From contig NZ_VFOL01000001.1 of the NCBI RefSeq assembly GCF_006716065.1, forward strand, positions 1,364,001-1,428,000: 64,000 bases of DNA, given 5' to 3'. The notes below the pieces were generated by a model that searched no databases, was not told the origin of the DNA, and worked only from the letters and a program-made list of their open reading frames with translations. This DNA comes from Salinispora arenicola (GTDB lineage: Bacteria; Actinomycetota; Actinomycetes; Mycobacteriales; Micromonosporaceae). Positions 51,314 to 60,167 of this stretch are shown here, in pieces; the stretch's first letter is position 1, and each line of letters starts with the position of its first letter. A program made the translations under genes and the position numbers.

Positions 51314-52624
51314 GTGCATGACGACGGCAGATACGACGATCCACGCGTGATCGGGTTGACGGGCGACCTGGTTTCACGTGAAACCGACGACTCCGGTGGG
51401 GCCGCACCCGGCCTGTCCGTCAGCCCGTCCCCTCGACTGCCGGACGGTGAGTCCGCCTGGCGTAGTTCGCCGGCGCCCGGAGGTATCCGCCCTCCGTCGC
51501 CGGAAGTACCGTTAGCGCGCAATGTCCAAGACAGTTCCCGGGCCAGCGATCCGCAGGCGCCCGAGCGGGTCGCGTTGGGGCGGGAGAGCGCGGCCGTGCC
51601 GGCGCGCGCCGAGGTGGCCGTGCCGCAGCAGTCGACGCCGGGCCCCGGTCGACTGGCGGCGGACCCGACCCTGGTTCCGGACGCGCCTTCCGGGCAGGAT
51701 GGGGCCGATGACACGTACGTTTCACGTGAAACACCGACGCGCGAAGAGGATGACCCACCATTGGCGATGGAAGCGATGCGCGCCGTGCAGATTCTGAATC
51801 CGAGCGGAGAGGTGACGATGCCTCGTCCAGATCGGACCAGGGTCATGTGCGTCGCGAACCAAAAGGGCGGCGTTGGCAAGACCACCACGACCGTGAACCT
51901 GGCAGTGGCGCTGGCACTGCACGGTAACCGCGTCCTGGTGGTCGACCTGGACCCGCAGGGAAACGCGTCAACCGGACTAAACGTCCCGCACCACACCGGG
52001 ATACCTGACGTGTACGACTGTCTGATCAACAGTCTTCCCCTGGAGGAGGTCGCCCAGGTAGTCGAGGGCATCCCCAGCCTCTGGTGCGTACCGGCCACGA
52101 TCGACCTGGCTGGTGCCGAAATCGAACTGGTCTCCGTGGTCGCCAGGGAGTCTCGGCTGGCCCGCGCGATCACGGGCTACCCCGGCCATTTCGACTACGT
52201 CCTCATCGACTGTCCGCCGTCGCTCGGCCTGCTCACGGTGAACGCGTTGGTGGCCGCCGAGGAGGTGCTGATCCCGATTCAGTGCGAGTACTACGCGCTC
52301 GAAGGGCTGAACCAGCTCATCAACAACATCAACCTTGTCCGGCAGCACCTCAATCCGCGGCTGGAGGTTTCCACCATCCTGCTCACCATGTACGACCGCC
52401 GTACCCGGCTGGCGGACGCCGTGGAGCAGGACGTTCGCAACCACTTCGGAAACAAGGTGCTCCAGGCGGTCATCCCACGCAACGTCCGGGTCTCCGAGGC
52501 ACCCAGCTACGGCCAGTCCGTGATGACCTACGATCCCGGATCACGGGGGGCGACGAGCTACTTCGAGGCCGCCCAGGAGATCGCCGAGCGGGGCGTCAAG
52601 GCCCAGGTGAGTCGCAATGCGTAG
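51314..52624 (+). CDS. parA: chromosome-partitioning ATPase ParA/Soj with long N-terminal extension
   Basis: 436 residues. The ATPase core from about residue 175 is textbook: deviant Walker A QKGGVGKTTTTVNLAVALAL, VVDLDPQGNASTGL, DYVLIDCPPSLGLLTVNAL and YFEAAQEIAERG. The first ~150 residues are a Pro/Ser/Arg-rich, probably disordered extension, longer than the ~60 residues in Streptomyces. Two perfect parS sites lie inside this extension and are read in frame as VSRET. GTG at 51314 is used; a start near MEAMRAVQILNP (about 51768) would leave the core intact, so the true start is not certain. parB follows directly. Confidence 0.94.
   Translation: MHDDGRYDDPRVIGLTGDLVSRETDDSGGAAPGLSVSPSPRLPDGESAWRSSPAPGGIRPPSPEVPLARNVQDSSRASDPQAPERVALGRESAAVPARAEVAVPQQSTPGPGRLAADPTLVPDAPSGQDGADDTYVSRETPTREEDDPPLAMEAMRAVQILNPSGEVTMPRPDRTRVMCVANQKGGVGKTTTTVNLAVALALHGNRVLVVDLDPQGNASTGLNVPHHTGIPDVYDCLINSLPLEEVAQVVEGIPSLWCVPATIDLAGAEIELVSVVARESRLARAITGYPGHFDYVLIDCPPSLGLLTVNALVAAEEVLIPIQCEYYALEGLNQLINNINLVRQHLNPRLEVSTILLTMYDRRTRLADAVEQDVRNHFGNKVLQAVIPRNVRVSEAPSYGQSVMTYDPGSRGATSYFEAAQEIAERGVKAQVSRNA
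51370..51385. other. parS: parS site 1, inside the parA 5' region
   Basis: GTTTCACGTGAAAC (51371-51384) with matching G/C outside, a perfect palindromic ParB-binding site. It is translated as VSRET in the ParA extension. Confidence 0.92.
51719..51732. other. parS: parS site 2, inside parA
   Basis: A second perfect GTTTCACGTGAAAC, 348 bases from site 1 and in the same codon phase (again VSRET). Confidence 0.92.
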
Positions 52625-52651
52625 CGCGGACAGGCCATGGGGAGGCCGGGT

Positions 52652-53659
52652 ATGAAGAATCGTCCCAAGGGTGGCCTCGGTCGAGGACTCGGCGCCCTCA
52701 TACCTACCGGAGCGGTAGCGAACGGCTCGCCCGACCCGAGCGTCAGTAACCCGGCGGTGACGCCGACCGCCGGCATTCCGGCGGTCGGCGAGCTGCCGAC
52801 GCCGGGCGGGCTACCGGTGGTCGAGTCTCTCAGTCCGGTCCCCGGTGCCCGCTTCGCCGAGATATCGGTCGACGCGATCGTCCCCAACCCCAAACAGCCG
52901 CGGCAGGTTTTCGACGAGGACGCGCTGGAGGAGCTGAAGGTCTCCATCCAGGCGGTCGGTTTCCTCCAGCCGATTGTCGTCCGACAACTCGATGACGAGA
53001 AGTTCGAACTCGTCATGGGTGAGCGCCGCTGGCGGGCCGCGCAAGCGGTCGGTCGGAGTTCCATTCCGGCGATCGTGCGGGACACCCGAGACGACGCGAT
53101 GCTCCGGGACGCGTTGCTGGAGAACATCCACCGCGCCAACCTGAACCCGCTGGAGGAGGCGGCGGCGTACCAACAACTGTTGGACGAGTTCGGTGCCACA
53201 CACGAGGAGCTAGCCCGACGGATCGGCCGTAGCCGGCCACAGATCTCCAATACGATCCGGCTGCTCAACCTCCCGGCTCAGGTGCAGCGGCGGGTCGCCG
53301 CCGGTGTGCTGTCCGCCGGCCACGCCCGAGCGCTCCTGAGCCTGGACGACTCGGAGGCACAGGAGCAACTCGCCCATCGGATCGTCGCCGAGGGGCTGTC
53401 GGTGCGAGCGACCGAGGAGGTTGTCGCGCTGTCACTCGGCGAGAGCACCGGTGCGAAGGAATCTCCGAAGCGTCGCCCGAAGCCGCACGCGCCGGCGTTG
53501 ACCGATCTTGCCGATCGACTGTCCGACCGCTTCGACACCCGGGTGAAGGTCGACATCGGTCGGAGCAAGGGGAAGATCACGATCGAGTTCGGCAGTGTGG
53601 ACGACCTGGAGCGGATCGTCGACATCATCGGGGTCGACCGGGACTACTCCGAGAGCTGA
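52652..53659 (+). CDS. parB: chromosome-partitioning protein ParB
   Basis: 335 residues. Gly-rich start [21 protein letters not shown]-terminal CTPase domain with [20 protein letters not shown], box [20 protein letters not shown] and [23 protein letters not shown] at [20 protein letters not shown], and C-terminal dimer domain [23 protein letters not shown] at 52652 follows GGGGAGG; an ATG 15 bases earlier has none. Binds parS and slides as a CTP clamp. Four perfect sites are close by. Confidence 0.96.
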   Translation: MKNRPKGGLGRGLGALIPTGAVANGSPDPSVSNPAVTPTAGIPAVGELPTPGGLPVVESLSPVPGARFAEISVDAIVPNPKQPRQVFDEDALEELKVSIQAVGFLQPIVVRQLDDEKFELVMGERRWRAAQAVGRSSIPAIVRDTRDDAMLRDALLENIHRANLNPLEEAAAYQQLLDEFGATHEELARRIGRSRPQISNTIRLLNLPAQVQRRVAAGVLSAGHARALLSLDDSEAQEQLAHRIVAEGLSVRATEEVVALSLGESTGAKESPKRRPKPHAPALTDLADRLSDRFDTRVKVDIGRSKGKITIEFGSVDDLERIVDIIGVDRDYSES

Positions 53660-53727
53660 CCAGAGGGCGGAACCTCCGGCCGGCTCGCCGGTGGGTCCCA
53701 CCGGACGGGTCGTTCTTCTTGTCGTGA

Positions 53728-53741
53728 GTTTCACGTGAAAC
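53728..53741. other. parS: parS site 3
   Basis: Perfect GTTTCACGTGAAAC, 68 bases after the parB stop. Confidence 0.93.
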
Positions 53742-54173
53742 GGCGGCGGTAGCCGCCCGCGTTGGATAGACACGAGGCCCGATAGCCGGTTAGGTGGCGC
53801 AGCAGCCGGTGGCTGCTGCGCCGACCAAGACGGCGGCGCACTCGACCCGACTCCTGCCGGATACCCACGGACACCGCTCCACCCGTCATCGGGCGTCAGC
53901 GCCGTCGTGAGAGCGAGCGATGGCATGTTTACGAGGTGGGCGGAGGGAAGGCCGGGGCGTTCGACTGTGGCGATGACCGAGGAGCCCGGCGCTGCCGAAC
54001 GCACCACCGTCCCGGCTTCAGGTCGTGACAGCCGACGCCCTGCACAGGCATCGGCCCGTGGACGCAGGTACCGGCGCGGCCCCATCAGTGCCGACCCCAT
54101 CAGTGCCGGCTCACCGGCTCGCCACTTCGAGGGTCGACATGGGTCCGCTGAAGTCGAACTCCTGTAGCTCACG

Positions 54174-54285
54174 TTATCCACAGCGGTTGTCCACAGGAGG
54201 CGCTGTTTCACGTGAAACAGCGCCTCAACCTCTGTGCTGGCCTGTGGATGATGGGTGTGGATAACTCTCCGGGCCCTGTGGATAA
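54174..54285. promoter_or_regulatory. five DnaA-box-like sites around parS 4
   Basis: TTATCCACA at 54174, TTGTCCACA at 54187 (both forward, left of parS) and three reverse copies at 54243 (TGTGGATGA), 54256 and 54277 (TGTGGATAA), right of it. The boxes point inward from both sides. Four match the strong consensus. Confidence 0.6.
54197..54226. other. parS: parS site 4, centre of a 30-bp perfect palindrome
   Basis: The parS 16-mer TGTTTCACGTGAAACA (54204-54219) is extended by seven further pairs on each side (GAGGCGC / GCGCCTC), giving 15-bp perfect arms with no spacer. A parS needs only the central 14-16 bases, so the outer symmetry may add a hairpin or a second binding function. Confidence 0.88.
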
Positions 54286-54379
54286 CTGTAGAAGCGAGGC
54301 GGCTGCCGTAAGTCGGGCTGGTGGATCGACGGCCGAAGGAGTAGGGACACCGGTCTCGGAAACGGCTAGGGTCACCCTC

Positions 54380-55270
54380 GTGCACGACACCCCTCCCTCA
54401 ATGCCCAACTTCACCCAGTGGCCCTCCTTCCCCTTCGAGGGCGACCTCCGCGTCAAACAACTCGATGATCCAGTCCCCACCGAGCCGCCCCGCCGTGGTG
54501 AAGGCCACCGTGAATGCACCGCTTGCGCCGCTCCTGATGAGGCCTACATCTGGGTGGGTGAGCGTTGGCGGGTACGCGCCATGGACCGGCCATCCGGCCT
54601 CCCGATGGTGTTGATCCTCGAGTCCCGTTCCCACCTGGATCTAGGTGACCTGCCGAACCTGCTCGCCGCCGAACTCGGCGTGATGACGGTCCGGCTGGAA
54701 CGCGCCATCCGGTCCCTCGACGGAGTGTCCCGGGTGCATGTCAACCGTTGGGGTGACGGATCCGCGCACCTGCACTTCTGGTTCCTTGCTCGGCCGCACG
54801 GCCAGCTTCAGCTCCGGGGGACGTTCCTGCCCCTGTGGGACTCGATTCTGCCGTCGATCCCCGAGTCGACCTGGCGGGAGAACCTCGCCCTTGTTGCCGC
54901 ATGGTTGGCGGAGTTCGGCGGACGCCAGGTCGCCGAACCGCCCCGCATCCAGTGGCAGGCCCCGGCCAGTTTTGGTACTCGGTCCACCGCGACCGTGACG
55001 GAGGCTGGCGAGCCGCCCCTAACGGAGGAGTCAGAGACCGGGGTGAACGGGGAGGCTGGAGCTGAGGACAGCTCATCGACCGCGGCCAGTGAAAAGGCCG
55101 CGGCAGCCGACGCTGGGATGGCGGACAGCGGGGACGTGATTGGTCCCGGCACGGTGCTCGGCGGGGGGACCGGAAGCAAGGCCGGCGACACGGATGCCCC
55201 GGCGGACGGCGCACCGAAGGCCGCCGCGTGGCCCGCCGACAATCGAGAGCCTCAGGAGGGGGTGGGGTGA
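54380..55270 (+). CDS. conserved hypothetical protein (Rv3916c position)
   Basis: 296 residues. Ordered part: MPNFTQWPSFPFEGDLRVKQ, ECTACAAPDEAYIWVGERWR, LILESRSHLDLGDLPNLLAA, SRVHVNRWGDGSAHLHFWFL and SIPESTWRENLALVAAWLAE. HLHFW and the overall layout recall HIT-like folds, but the HxHxH motif is incomplete. The C-terminal ~80 residues are acidic and low-complexity. GTG at 54380 has no ribosome site, yet a TAGGGT hexamer ends seven bases upstream, so it may be leaderless. In mycobacteria the same place between parB and cwlM holds Rv3916c, also of unknown function. Confidence 0.82.
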   Translation: MHDTPPSMPNFTQWPSFPFEGDLRVKQLDDPVPTEPPRRGEGHRECTACAAPDEAYIWVGERWRVRAMDRPSGLPMVLILESRSHLDLGDLPNLLAAELGVMTVRLERAIRSLDGVSRVHVNRWGDGSAHLHFWFLARPHGQLQLRGTFLPLWDSILPSIPESTWRENLALVAAWLAEFGGRQVAEPPRIQWQAPASFGTRSTATVTEAGEPPLTEESETGVNGEAGAEDSSSTAASEKAAAADAGMADSGDVIGPGTVLGGGTGSKAGDTDAPADGAPKAAAWPADNREPQEGVG

Positions 55271-55438
55271 ACCCCGGAGGCGCACCTGCACCGGGGCGGC
55301 GAAGCTGAGGTAGCCCACGGACCCACCTGCCAGGTGGCGCGATGACAGCGGTGGCGCGCTGCGGTCAGTGCCGGCCACACTCGACGTCAAGGGCCGAGAC
55401 ACCCTGACACCGGCGCGGCCGCGACCCCCGCGTCGGTG

Positions 55439-56422
55439 TCAGGTGGCCCCGGCAACGGCCCGGGAGACCAAGGTTCCGATCATCCGGCCGAAGTCGAGAC
55501 TCGCGGCCTGGGCCGCGAGCGGTAGCAGTGAGGTCTCCGTCATGCCGGGTGCGACGTTCACCCCGAGGACGTGCGGCTGGTGGTCGGCATCCACGATCAG
55601 GTCGACCCGGCTGAGGTCGCGCAACCCGAGCGCGGTGTGGGCGGCGACGGCGACCGTGGCGACTGCTTCGGCCACCTCGGTGTCCAGGCGGGCCGGCGTG
55701 TGCCAGGTGGTACGGCCGGCCGTGTACCGGGCGGCGTAGTCGTACACACCGTTTCGGGGCACGATCTCCACCGCCGGCAGGGCCTGCGGCCCCTCGCCGA
55801 GGTCGATCACGGATACCGCCACGTCCGTTCCGGGCAGGTAGCGTTCGACGAGGGCGGTCGAGTCGTAGGCGAAACAACCGACCATCGCGGCCGGTAGGGC
55901 CGGACCATCCCGGACCACGGCGGCGCCCAGACCCGAGCCGCCCTGCGCGGGCTTCACCATCAGCGGGAGCCCCAAGCGGTCGACGATGCGGTCCAGTACC
56001 GCCACCGCACCGAGCTCGGAGAAGCGATCATGAGGTAGTGCCACCCAGTCCGGGGTGGGGATGCCCGCTTCCCGCAACACGGCCTTGGCCGAGGGTTTGT
56101 CCCACGCGAGGCGTGACGAGCGGGCGTCGCAGCCGACGTACGGGACGTTGCAGAGGTCCAGCACACCGCGAAGTGAACCGTCCTCACCAGTGGCACCGTG
56201 CAGGGCGATGACCACCGCGTCCGGTGGATCGGCGACGAGTGACGGCAGCAGGGCGACGTCCGCGTCGCGTAGCTCCGCCTCCACGCCCACCGCACGCAGC
56301 GCGTCCAGCACCCGCCGGCCGGATCGCAGCGAGACGTCCCGTTCATAGGAAAGGCCGCCGGCGAGTACCAGCACGCGCAGGTCGGTCAAGAGGACAGCCG
56401 GATCGGCAGCGGTCGTACCCAT
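55439..56422 (-). CDS. D-alanine--D-alanine ligase-like ATP-grasp protein
   Basis: 327 residues: VLAGGLSYERDVSLRSGRRV, VVIALHGATGEDGSLRGVLD, LPLMVKPAQGGSGLGAAVV, VSRVDLIVDADHQPHVLGVN, VAPGMTETSLLPLAAQAASL. ATG at 56422 after a short gap (seven bases) from the aminotransferase stop. In true Ddl enzymes the metal-binding ExN reads E-x-N before xxPGMT; here it is GVNVAPGMT, Gly287 in place of Glu (codon GGG). The rest of the fold is preserved. It may have reduced activity or another substrate. A housekeeping ddl elsewhere in the genome would be expected. Confidence 0.82.
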   Translation of the reverse strand: MGTTAADPAVLLTDLRVLVLAGGLSYERDVSLRSGRRVLDALRAVGVEAELRDADVALLPSLVADPPDAVVIALHGATGEDGSLRGVLDLCNVPYVGCDARSSRLAWDKPSAKAVLREAGIPTPDWVALPHDRFSELGAVAVLDRIVDRLGLPLMVKPAQGGSGLGAAVVRDGPALPAAMVGCFAYDSTALVERYLPGTDVAVSVIDLGEGPQALPAVEIVPRNGVYDYAARYTAGRTTWHTPARLDTEVAEAVATVAVAAHTALGLRDLSRVDLIVDADHQPHVLGVNVAPGMTETSLLPLAAQAASLDFGRMIGTLVSRAVAGAT

Positions 56423-56429
56423 ACCGGAA

Positions 56430-57743
56430 TCATGCCAAGTCCGGTCCTGGTGTGTCCGAACCGGCCTGCCCCCGCCGCGAGCCGGGATGGCCGACGGTGC
56501 CAAAGACCCTGCGCATGGCGATGTCCTGCTCCATGACGCTGGCCAACCGCCGAACACCCTCCCGGATCCGATCCGGCGGCGGGAAGGAGAAGTTGAGTCG
56601 CATGGCGCCGTTACCGGTGCCGTCGGCGTAGAAGCCGGTGCCGGGCACGTATGCCACCCGGGCGGCGATGGCGCGGGGCATCATCGCCTTCGAGTCCAGG
56701 CCGTCCGGCAGGGTGGCCCAGACGAAGAGGCCGCCTCCGGGCCGGGTCCAGGTCGTGCCGTCCGGCATCAGGTCCGCCATGGCGGCGAGTAACGCGTCCC
56801 GCCGTTCCCGGTAGATCTCCTGGTAGACCTTGAGCTGTTCGCGCCACGGCATGGTGCCGAGGTAGGTGGACACGGCCGCCTGAGCGTAGCCGCTGGGGCA
56901 GAGGATCTGCGCCTCACTGGCGATGACGAGCTTGTCCCGCACCGCGTGTGGGGCGAGGATCCATCCGACCCGGAGCCCCGGCGCGAAGGTCTTCGAGAAT
57001 GTCCCCAGGTAGAAGACGCCGTCCCGGCGGCGGGCACGCAGCGGGGCCGGGGCATCGCCCTCGAAGCCGAGCTGGCCGTACGGGTCGTCCTCCACCACCA
57101 GCAGACCGGCGCGTTCACAGATGTCGAGCACCTGTTCGCGTCGCTGCTCAGTCAGCGTCACACCGGTCGGGTTCTGGTAGGTGGGGATGGTGTAGAGGAA
57201 CTTGATCCGACGCCCGGCACGTGCCTGCTCGGCGATCGCCGCCTCCAGCGCCTCCGGGACCAGCCCGTCGCTGTCCATCGGGACGTGTACGACCTGTGCC
57301 TGGGCGGCCTGGAACACGCCGAGTGCCCCGACATAGGTCGGTCCCTCGGCGAGCACCACGTCGCCCGGGTCGAGAAAGAGTCGCGCGACGAGGTCCAGCG
57401 CCTGCTGGCCGCCGACGGTGACGACCACGTCGTCGGGGGAGGCTCCGCAGGCGGCGTCGATGCCCGAGAGCGCCATCACCTCGCAGATCCGCTCACGTAG
57501 TTCCAGGGTGCCCTGGCCGATGCCGTACTGGAGGGTGGTGACACCGTGGTCGGTGCCGAGCCGGCCGAGCATCTCGCCGACCGCGTCCAGGGGGAGAGCC
57601 GCGATGTACGGCGCGCCACCGGCGAGCGAGACCACCTCCGGTCTGTTGGCCACCGCGAAGAGCGCCCGGATCTCCGAGGCGGTCATGCCCCGGACCCGTC
57701 GGGCGTAGCGGTCGGTGTAGTCGTCGAGTGTCGTACCGGTCAT
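56430..57743 (-). CDS. PLP-dependent aminotransferase (class I/MocR-like catalytic domain, LysN/2-aminoadipate type)
   Basis: 437 residues with no DNA-binding domain. LAGGAPYIAALPLDAVGEML, GGQQALDLVARLFLDPGDVV, YTIPTYQNPTGVTLTEQRRE, VVEDDPYGQLGFEG, PLP lysine in GTFSKTFAPGLRVGW, C-terminal GGLFVWATLPDGLDS and RLNFSFPP. It resembles 2-aminoadipate/aromatic aminotransferases. ATG at 57743 behind GAGGTGATG fits; the open frame upstream has no homology. In one transcriptional unit with the ddl-like gene downstream, so together they may act on amino acids for the cell wall; inferred only. Confidence 0.9.
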   Translation of the reverse strand: MTGTTLDDYTDRYARRVRGMTASEIRALFAVANRPEVVSLAGGAPYIAALPLDAVGEMLGRLGTDHGVTTLQYGIGQGTLELRERICEVMALSGIDAACGASPDDVVVTVGGQQALDLVARLFLDPGDVVLAEGPTYVGALGVFQAAQAQVVHVPMDSDGLVPEALEAAIAEQARAGRRIKFLYTIPTYQNPTGVTLTEQRREQVLDICERAGLLVVEDDPYGQLGFEGDAPAPLRARRRDGVFYLGTFSKTFAPGLRVGWILAPHAVRDKLVIASEAQILCPSGYAQAAVSTYLGTMPWREQLKVYQEIYRERRDALLAAMADLMPDGTTWTRPGGGLFVWATLPDGLDSKAMMPRAIAARVAYVPGTGFYADGTGNGAMRLNFSFPPPDRIREGVRRLASVMEQDIAMRRVFGTVGHPGSRRGQAGSDTPGPDLA

Positions 57744-58016
57744 GACATCACCTCGATGCGTGCTCGGGCGGCTGCTGCCCGAGGCGTACCCGGGACACCG
57801 GCGACTCTGACGCCGAATACCGATCCTAGTCGCCACTCGCAAAGGCGTCGCCCGGCCGGATGGCCAGGTCCACATCCCGGGCCCGGCTGTCACCCGCCCG
57901 GTGGTCGTTTCGCACTTCGCTTCCCGTGGTGTCCGGATCCGGCGTACGATCACTCGTCGGGGACAGGTAGGCGGTCCGCGCCGGTCCACCTCCGAGCCTA
58001 CTGTGGGGATGCGCCA

Positions 58017-58682
58017 ATGTCGCGACGTCTGGTCAGCCTGACCCTGGACACCCTGGAGGACCTGCCCCGCCCATGCCGGCAGTGCGTCTACTGGGAGCTC
58101 GACCCGGTCTCCGCCGATCGGGCCCGTGCGGCCGGTGATCCAGGCCTGGAGAAGGAGGCGTGGGTCTCGCAGACCCTGTTGGAGTGGGGCGCCTGCGGCA
58201 AACTGGTGTACGTCGACGGCATGCCCGCCGGGTTCGTGCTGTACGCCCCGCCGGCGTACGTGCCGCGCTCGATGGCCTTTCCGACCTCTCCGGTCTCTCC
58301 CGACGCGGCGCTGTTGATGACGGCGAAGGTGGTGCCTGCCTTCGCCGGTGGCGGGCTCGGTCGGATGCTCGTCCAAGGGGTCGCCCGGGATCTGACGAAG
58401 CGCGGGATCAAGGCGATCGAGGCGTTCGGCGACGCGAAATTCGGCGACGCCGACGATTCGGCGCGGGCCTGTGTGGCACCGGCTGACTATTTCCTTTCGG
58501 TGGGGTTCAAGACGGTTCGTCCGCACCCGCGCTTCCCTCGCCTGCGCCTGGAACTACGCACGGCGCTGAGCTGGAAGTCCGACGTCGAGTACGCGTTGGA
58601 GAAACTGCTCGGCTCGATGAGCCCGGAGAACCTGCTCCGGCCGGTCCGCCCCGCCCCGGCGACCCAGCCCGGCGTCGGCTGA
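58017..58682 (+). CDS. GNAT-family N-acetyltransferase
   Basis: 221 residues. GNAT core: KLVYVDGMPAGFVLYAPPAY, ALLMTAKVVPAFAGGGLGRM (acetyl-CoA P-loop-like G-GLGRML), LVQGVARDLTKRGIKAIEAF, and PADYFLSVGFKTVRPHPRFP near the end. An N-terminal CRQCVYWELDP motif is common in this actinobacterial subgroup. ATG at 58017. Divergent from the aminotransferase gene (272-base gap). Acceptor substrate unknown. Confidence 0.88.
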   Translation: MSRRLVSLTLDTLEDLPRPCRQCVYWELDPVSADRARAAGDPGLEKEAWVSQTLLEWGACGKLVYVDGMPAGFVLYAPPAYVPRSMAFPTSPVSPDAALLMTAKVVPAFAGGGLGRMLVQGVARDLTKRGIKAIEAFGDAKFGDADDSARACVAPADYFLSVGFKTVRPHPRFPRLRLELRTALSWKSDVEYALEKLLGSMSPENLLRPVRPAPATQPGVG

Positions 58683-58792
58683 CCAGCCGGTGTGGTGCCC
58701 GCGCCGCCACACCCGGCCCCGACACCGCCACCCGGGACCGCAGGTCGGCTTCGGAACGGTGCGGCGGGCACCGATCGCCGCCGGCCTTCCGG

Positions 58793-59956
58793 TCAGTCGA
58801 CCACAGTCCCGGCGGCCACCACCGCTCGCAGTTGGCTGACGTCGATCGACCCGGTGGGCACGTCTCGCTCGATCGGGTAGTACATCCGCTGGACGGCGGC
58901 CACGATCGCCTCCACCACTCGGTCTCGGAACCGCGGATCGACCAGTCGCGCGCGGTCCGTCGGCGAGGTCAGGTAGCCCACCTCGACCCGGACGGCCGGC
59001 ATCCGGGTCAGCCGCAGGAGATCCCACGCCTTGGCGTGGGATCGGCAGTCCCGCAACCCGGTCCGTGCGACGATCTCCCGCTGGACGAGGCCGGCGAGCC
59101 GTTCCCCGGTGGCGGAGGTGACGCCGTTGTCGGTGCCGTAGTGGTAGGTGGCCACGCCCTCGGCGGCCGGGTTGGCGTGCCCGTCGAAGTGCAGGGAGAT
59201 GAAAACGTCCGCACCGAGTGAGTTGGCCAGATCCGCACGGTCGACGTCGGGTAGGTGGTCCCGCTGTGCCGGACCGCGGGTCAGCTGTACCCGTACCCCG
59301 GCCGCGGCGAGTCGCCCTTCGAGGCGGCTGGCGAGGTCGTGCACCAGATCGGCCTCGGTCCAGCACAGGTCACCCTCGGGTACGGTCATGCCTGGGTCGC
59401 TGCCGCCGTGTCCGGGGTCGATGACCACCGTCCGCCCGACCAAGGTGGGCCCGGACTGCCGGATGGCATCGGATTCGCGCAGCCACTGCGGGCGTCCGCC
59501 GACGACTTTGCGGCCGAGCCGCCGTAGTGAGTTCAGGGTGTGGGGGCCACAGGTGCCGTCCGGGATCAGCCCCACCTCCCGTTGGAACTGGGCGAGTGCC
59601 CGGGCTGTCCGCACGCCGTAGATGGCATCCGCCCGGCCCACGTCGTACCCCATCTCGAGGAGCCGTTCCTGAAGAGACCGGATGTCCTCGCCGGTGAGCG
59701 GCTCGGGCACGGAGTGGTAGAGGGTCCGAGCACCGAGCCGCCAGCGGGCGGCGTCCAGTGCCCGCCACGTCTCGGTGCCGACCCGGCCGTCCACGCTCAG
59801 CCCTCGGGACTGCTGGAACGCTCGGACCGCACGTTCGGTGTGGGCGTCGAACTCGTCGCTGTCCGGTGCCGACGGGACGAGCAGGTCGAGGCCGGCCAGC
59901 ACTCTACGGATCTCGGTGACCGCCGGTCCGCGGTCGCCGGGTCGGATCGGACGCAC
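58793..59956 (-). CDS. cwlM: CwlM-like protein: two peptidoglycan-binding domains and an amidase_3 domain
   Basis: 387 residues. Two PG-binding_1 domains (VTEIRRVLAGLDLLVPSAPD to FQQSRGLSVDGRVG; IRSLQERLLEMGYDVGRADA to FQREVGLIPDGTCGPHTLNS), then N-acetylmuramoyl-L-alanine amidase with zinc ligands in VIDPGHGGSDPG, WTEADLVHDLASRL and ISLHFDGHANPA and catalytic Glu in VRVEVGYLT. GTG at 59956 follows AAAGGGGG. No signal peptide, like mycobacterial CwlM, which is cytoplasmic, phosphorylated by PknB and activates MurA. Here the zinc site is complete, so activity cannot be ruled out. Confidence 0.92.
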   Translation of the reverse strand: MRPIRPGDRGPAVTEIRRVLAGLDLLVPSAPDSDEFDAHTERAVRAFQQSRGLSVDGRVGTETWRALDAARWRLGARTLYHSVPEPLTGEDIRSLQERLLEMGYDVGRADAIYGVRTARALAQFQREVGLIPDGTCGPHTLNSLRRLGRKVVGGRPQWLRESDAIRQSGPTLVGRTVVIDPGHGGSDPGMTVPEGDLCWTEADLVHDLASRLEGRLAAAGVRVQLTRGPAQRDHLPDVDRADLANSLGADVFISLHFDGHANPAAEGVATYHYGTDNGVTSATGERLAGLVQREIVARTGLRDCRSHAKAWDLLRLTRMPAVRVEVGYLTSPTDRARLVDPRFRDRVVEAIVAAVQRMYYPIERDVPTGSIDVSQLRAVVAAGTVVD

Positions 59957-60105
59957 GCTCGACCCCCTTTGCACGGACGCTGGCTGGCCGGGGCAGCCCG
60001 GCGAGGTTGCCGGAGGCCCGTGGCGGTGGTCCCAGCCGGTGACCCGGCGGTGTTGCCTCTGCGGTTGAGGTTATGCGCTTGCCGGGCCCGAGGTGTGGCG
60101 GCTGA

Positions 60106-60153
60106 GAAAAGACCTGACCCCGCACCCGGCGGAGCGGATGCGGGGTCAGGTCT
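60106..60153 (-). terminator. Rho-independent terminator of the trxB-trxA operon
   Basis: 15-bp perfect stem (60110-60124 with 60139-60153; 5' arm in minus sense AGACCTGACCCCGCA) and a 14-base loop, followed in the minus direction by TTTTC. It lies 15 bases after the trxA stop. It is the most classical terminator in the window. Confidence 0.9.
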
Positions 60154-60167
60154 GCCTCGGGCGCTGG

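Larger units (their letters stand above)
53660..54379. other. gene-free region after parB with parS and DnaA boxes
   Basis: 720 bases with no credible gene. Contains parS site 3 (53728), the parS-centred 30-bp palindrome (54197-54226) and five DnaA-box-like 9-mers (54174-54285). Confidence 0.75.

Noticed and set aside
53432..54385. 317-residue minus-strand frame after parB
   Set aside because: Overlaps parB antisense and the parS/DnaA-box region; no ribosome site or domain.
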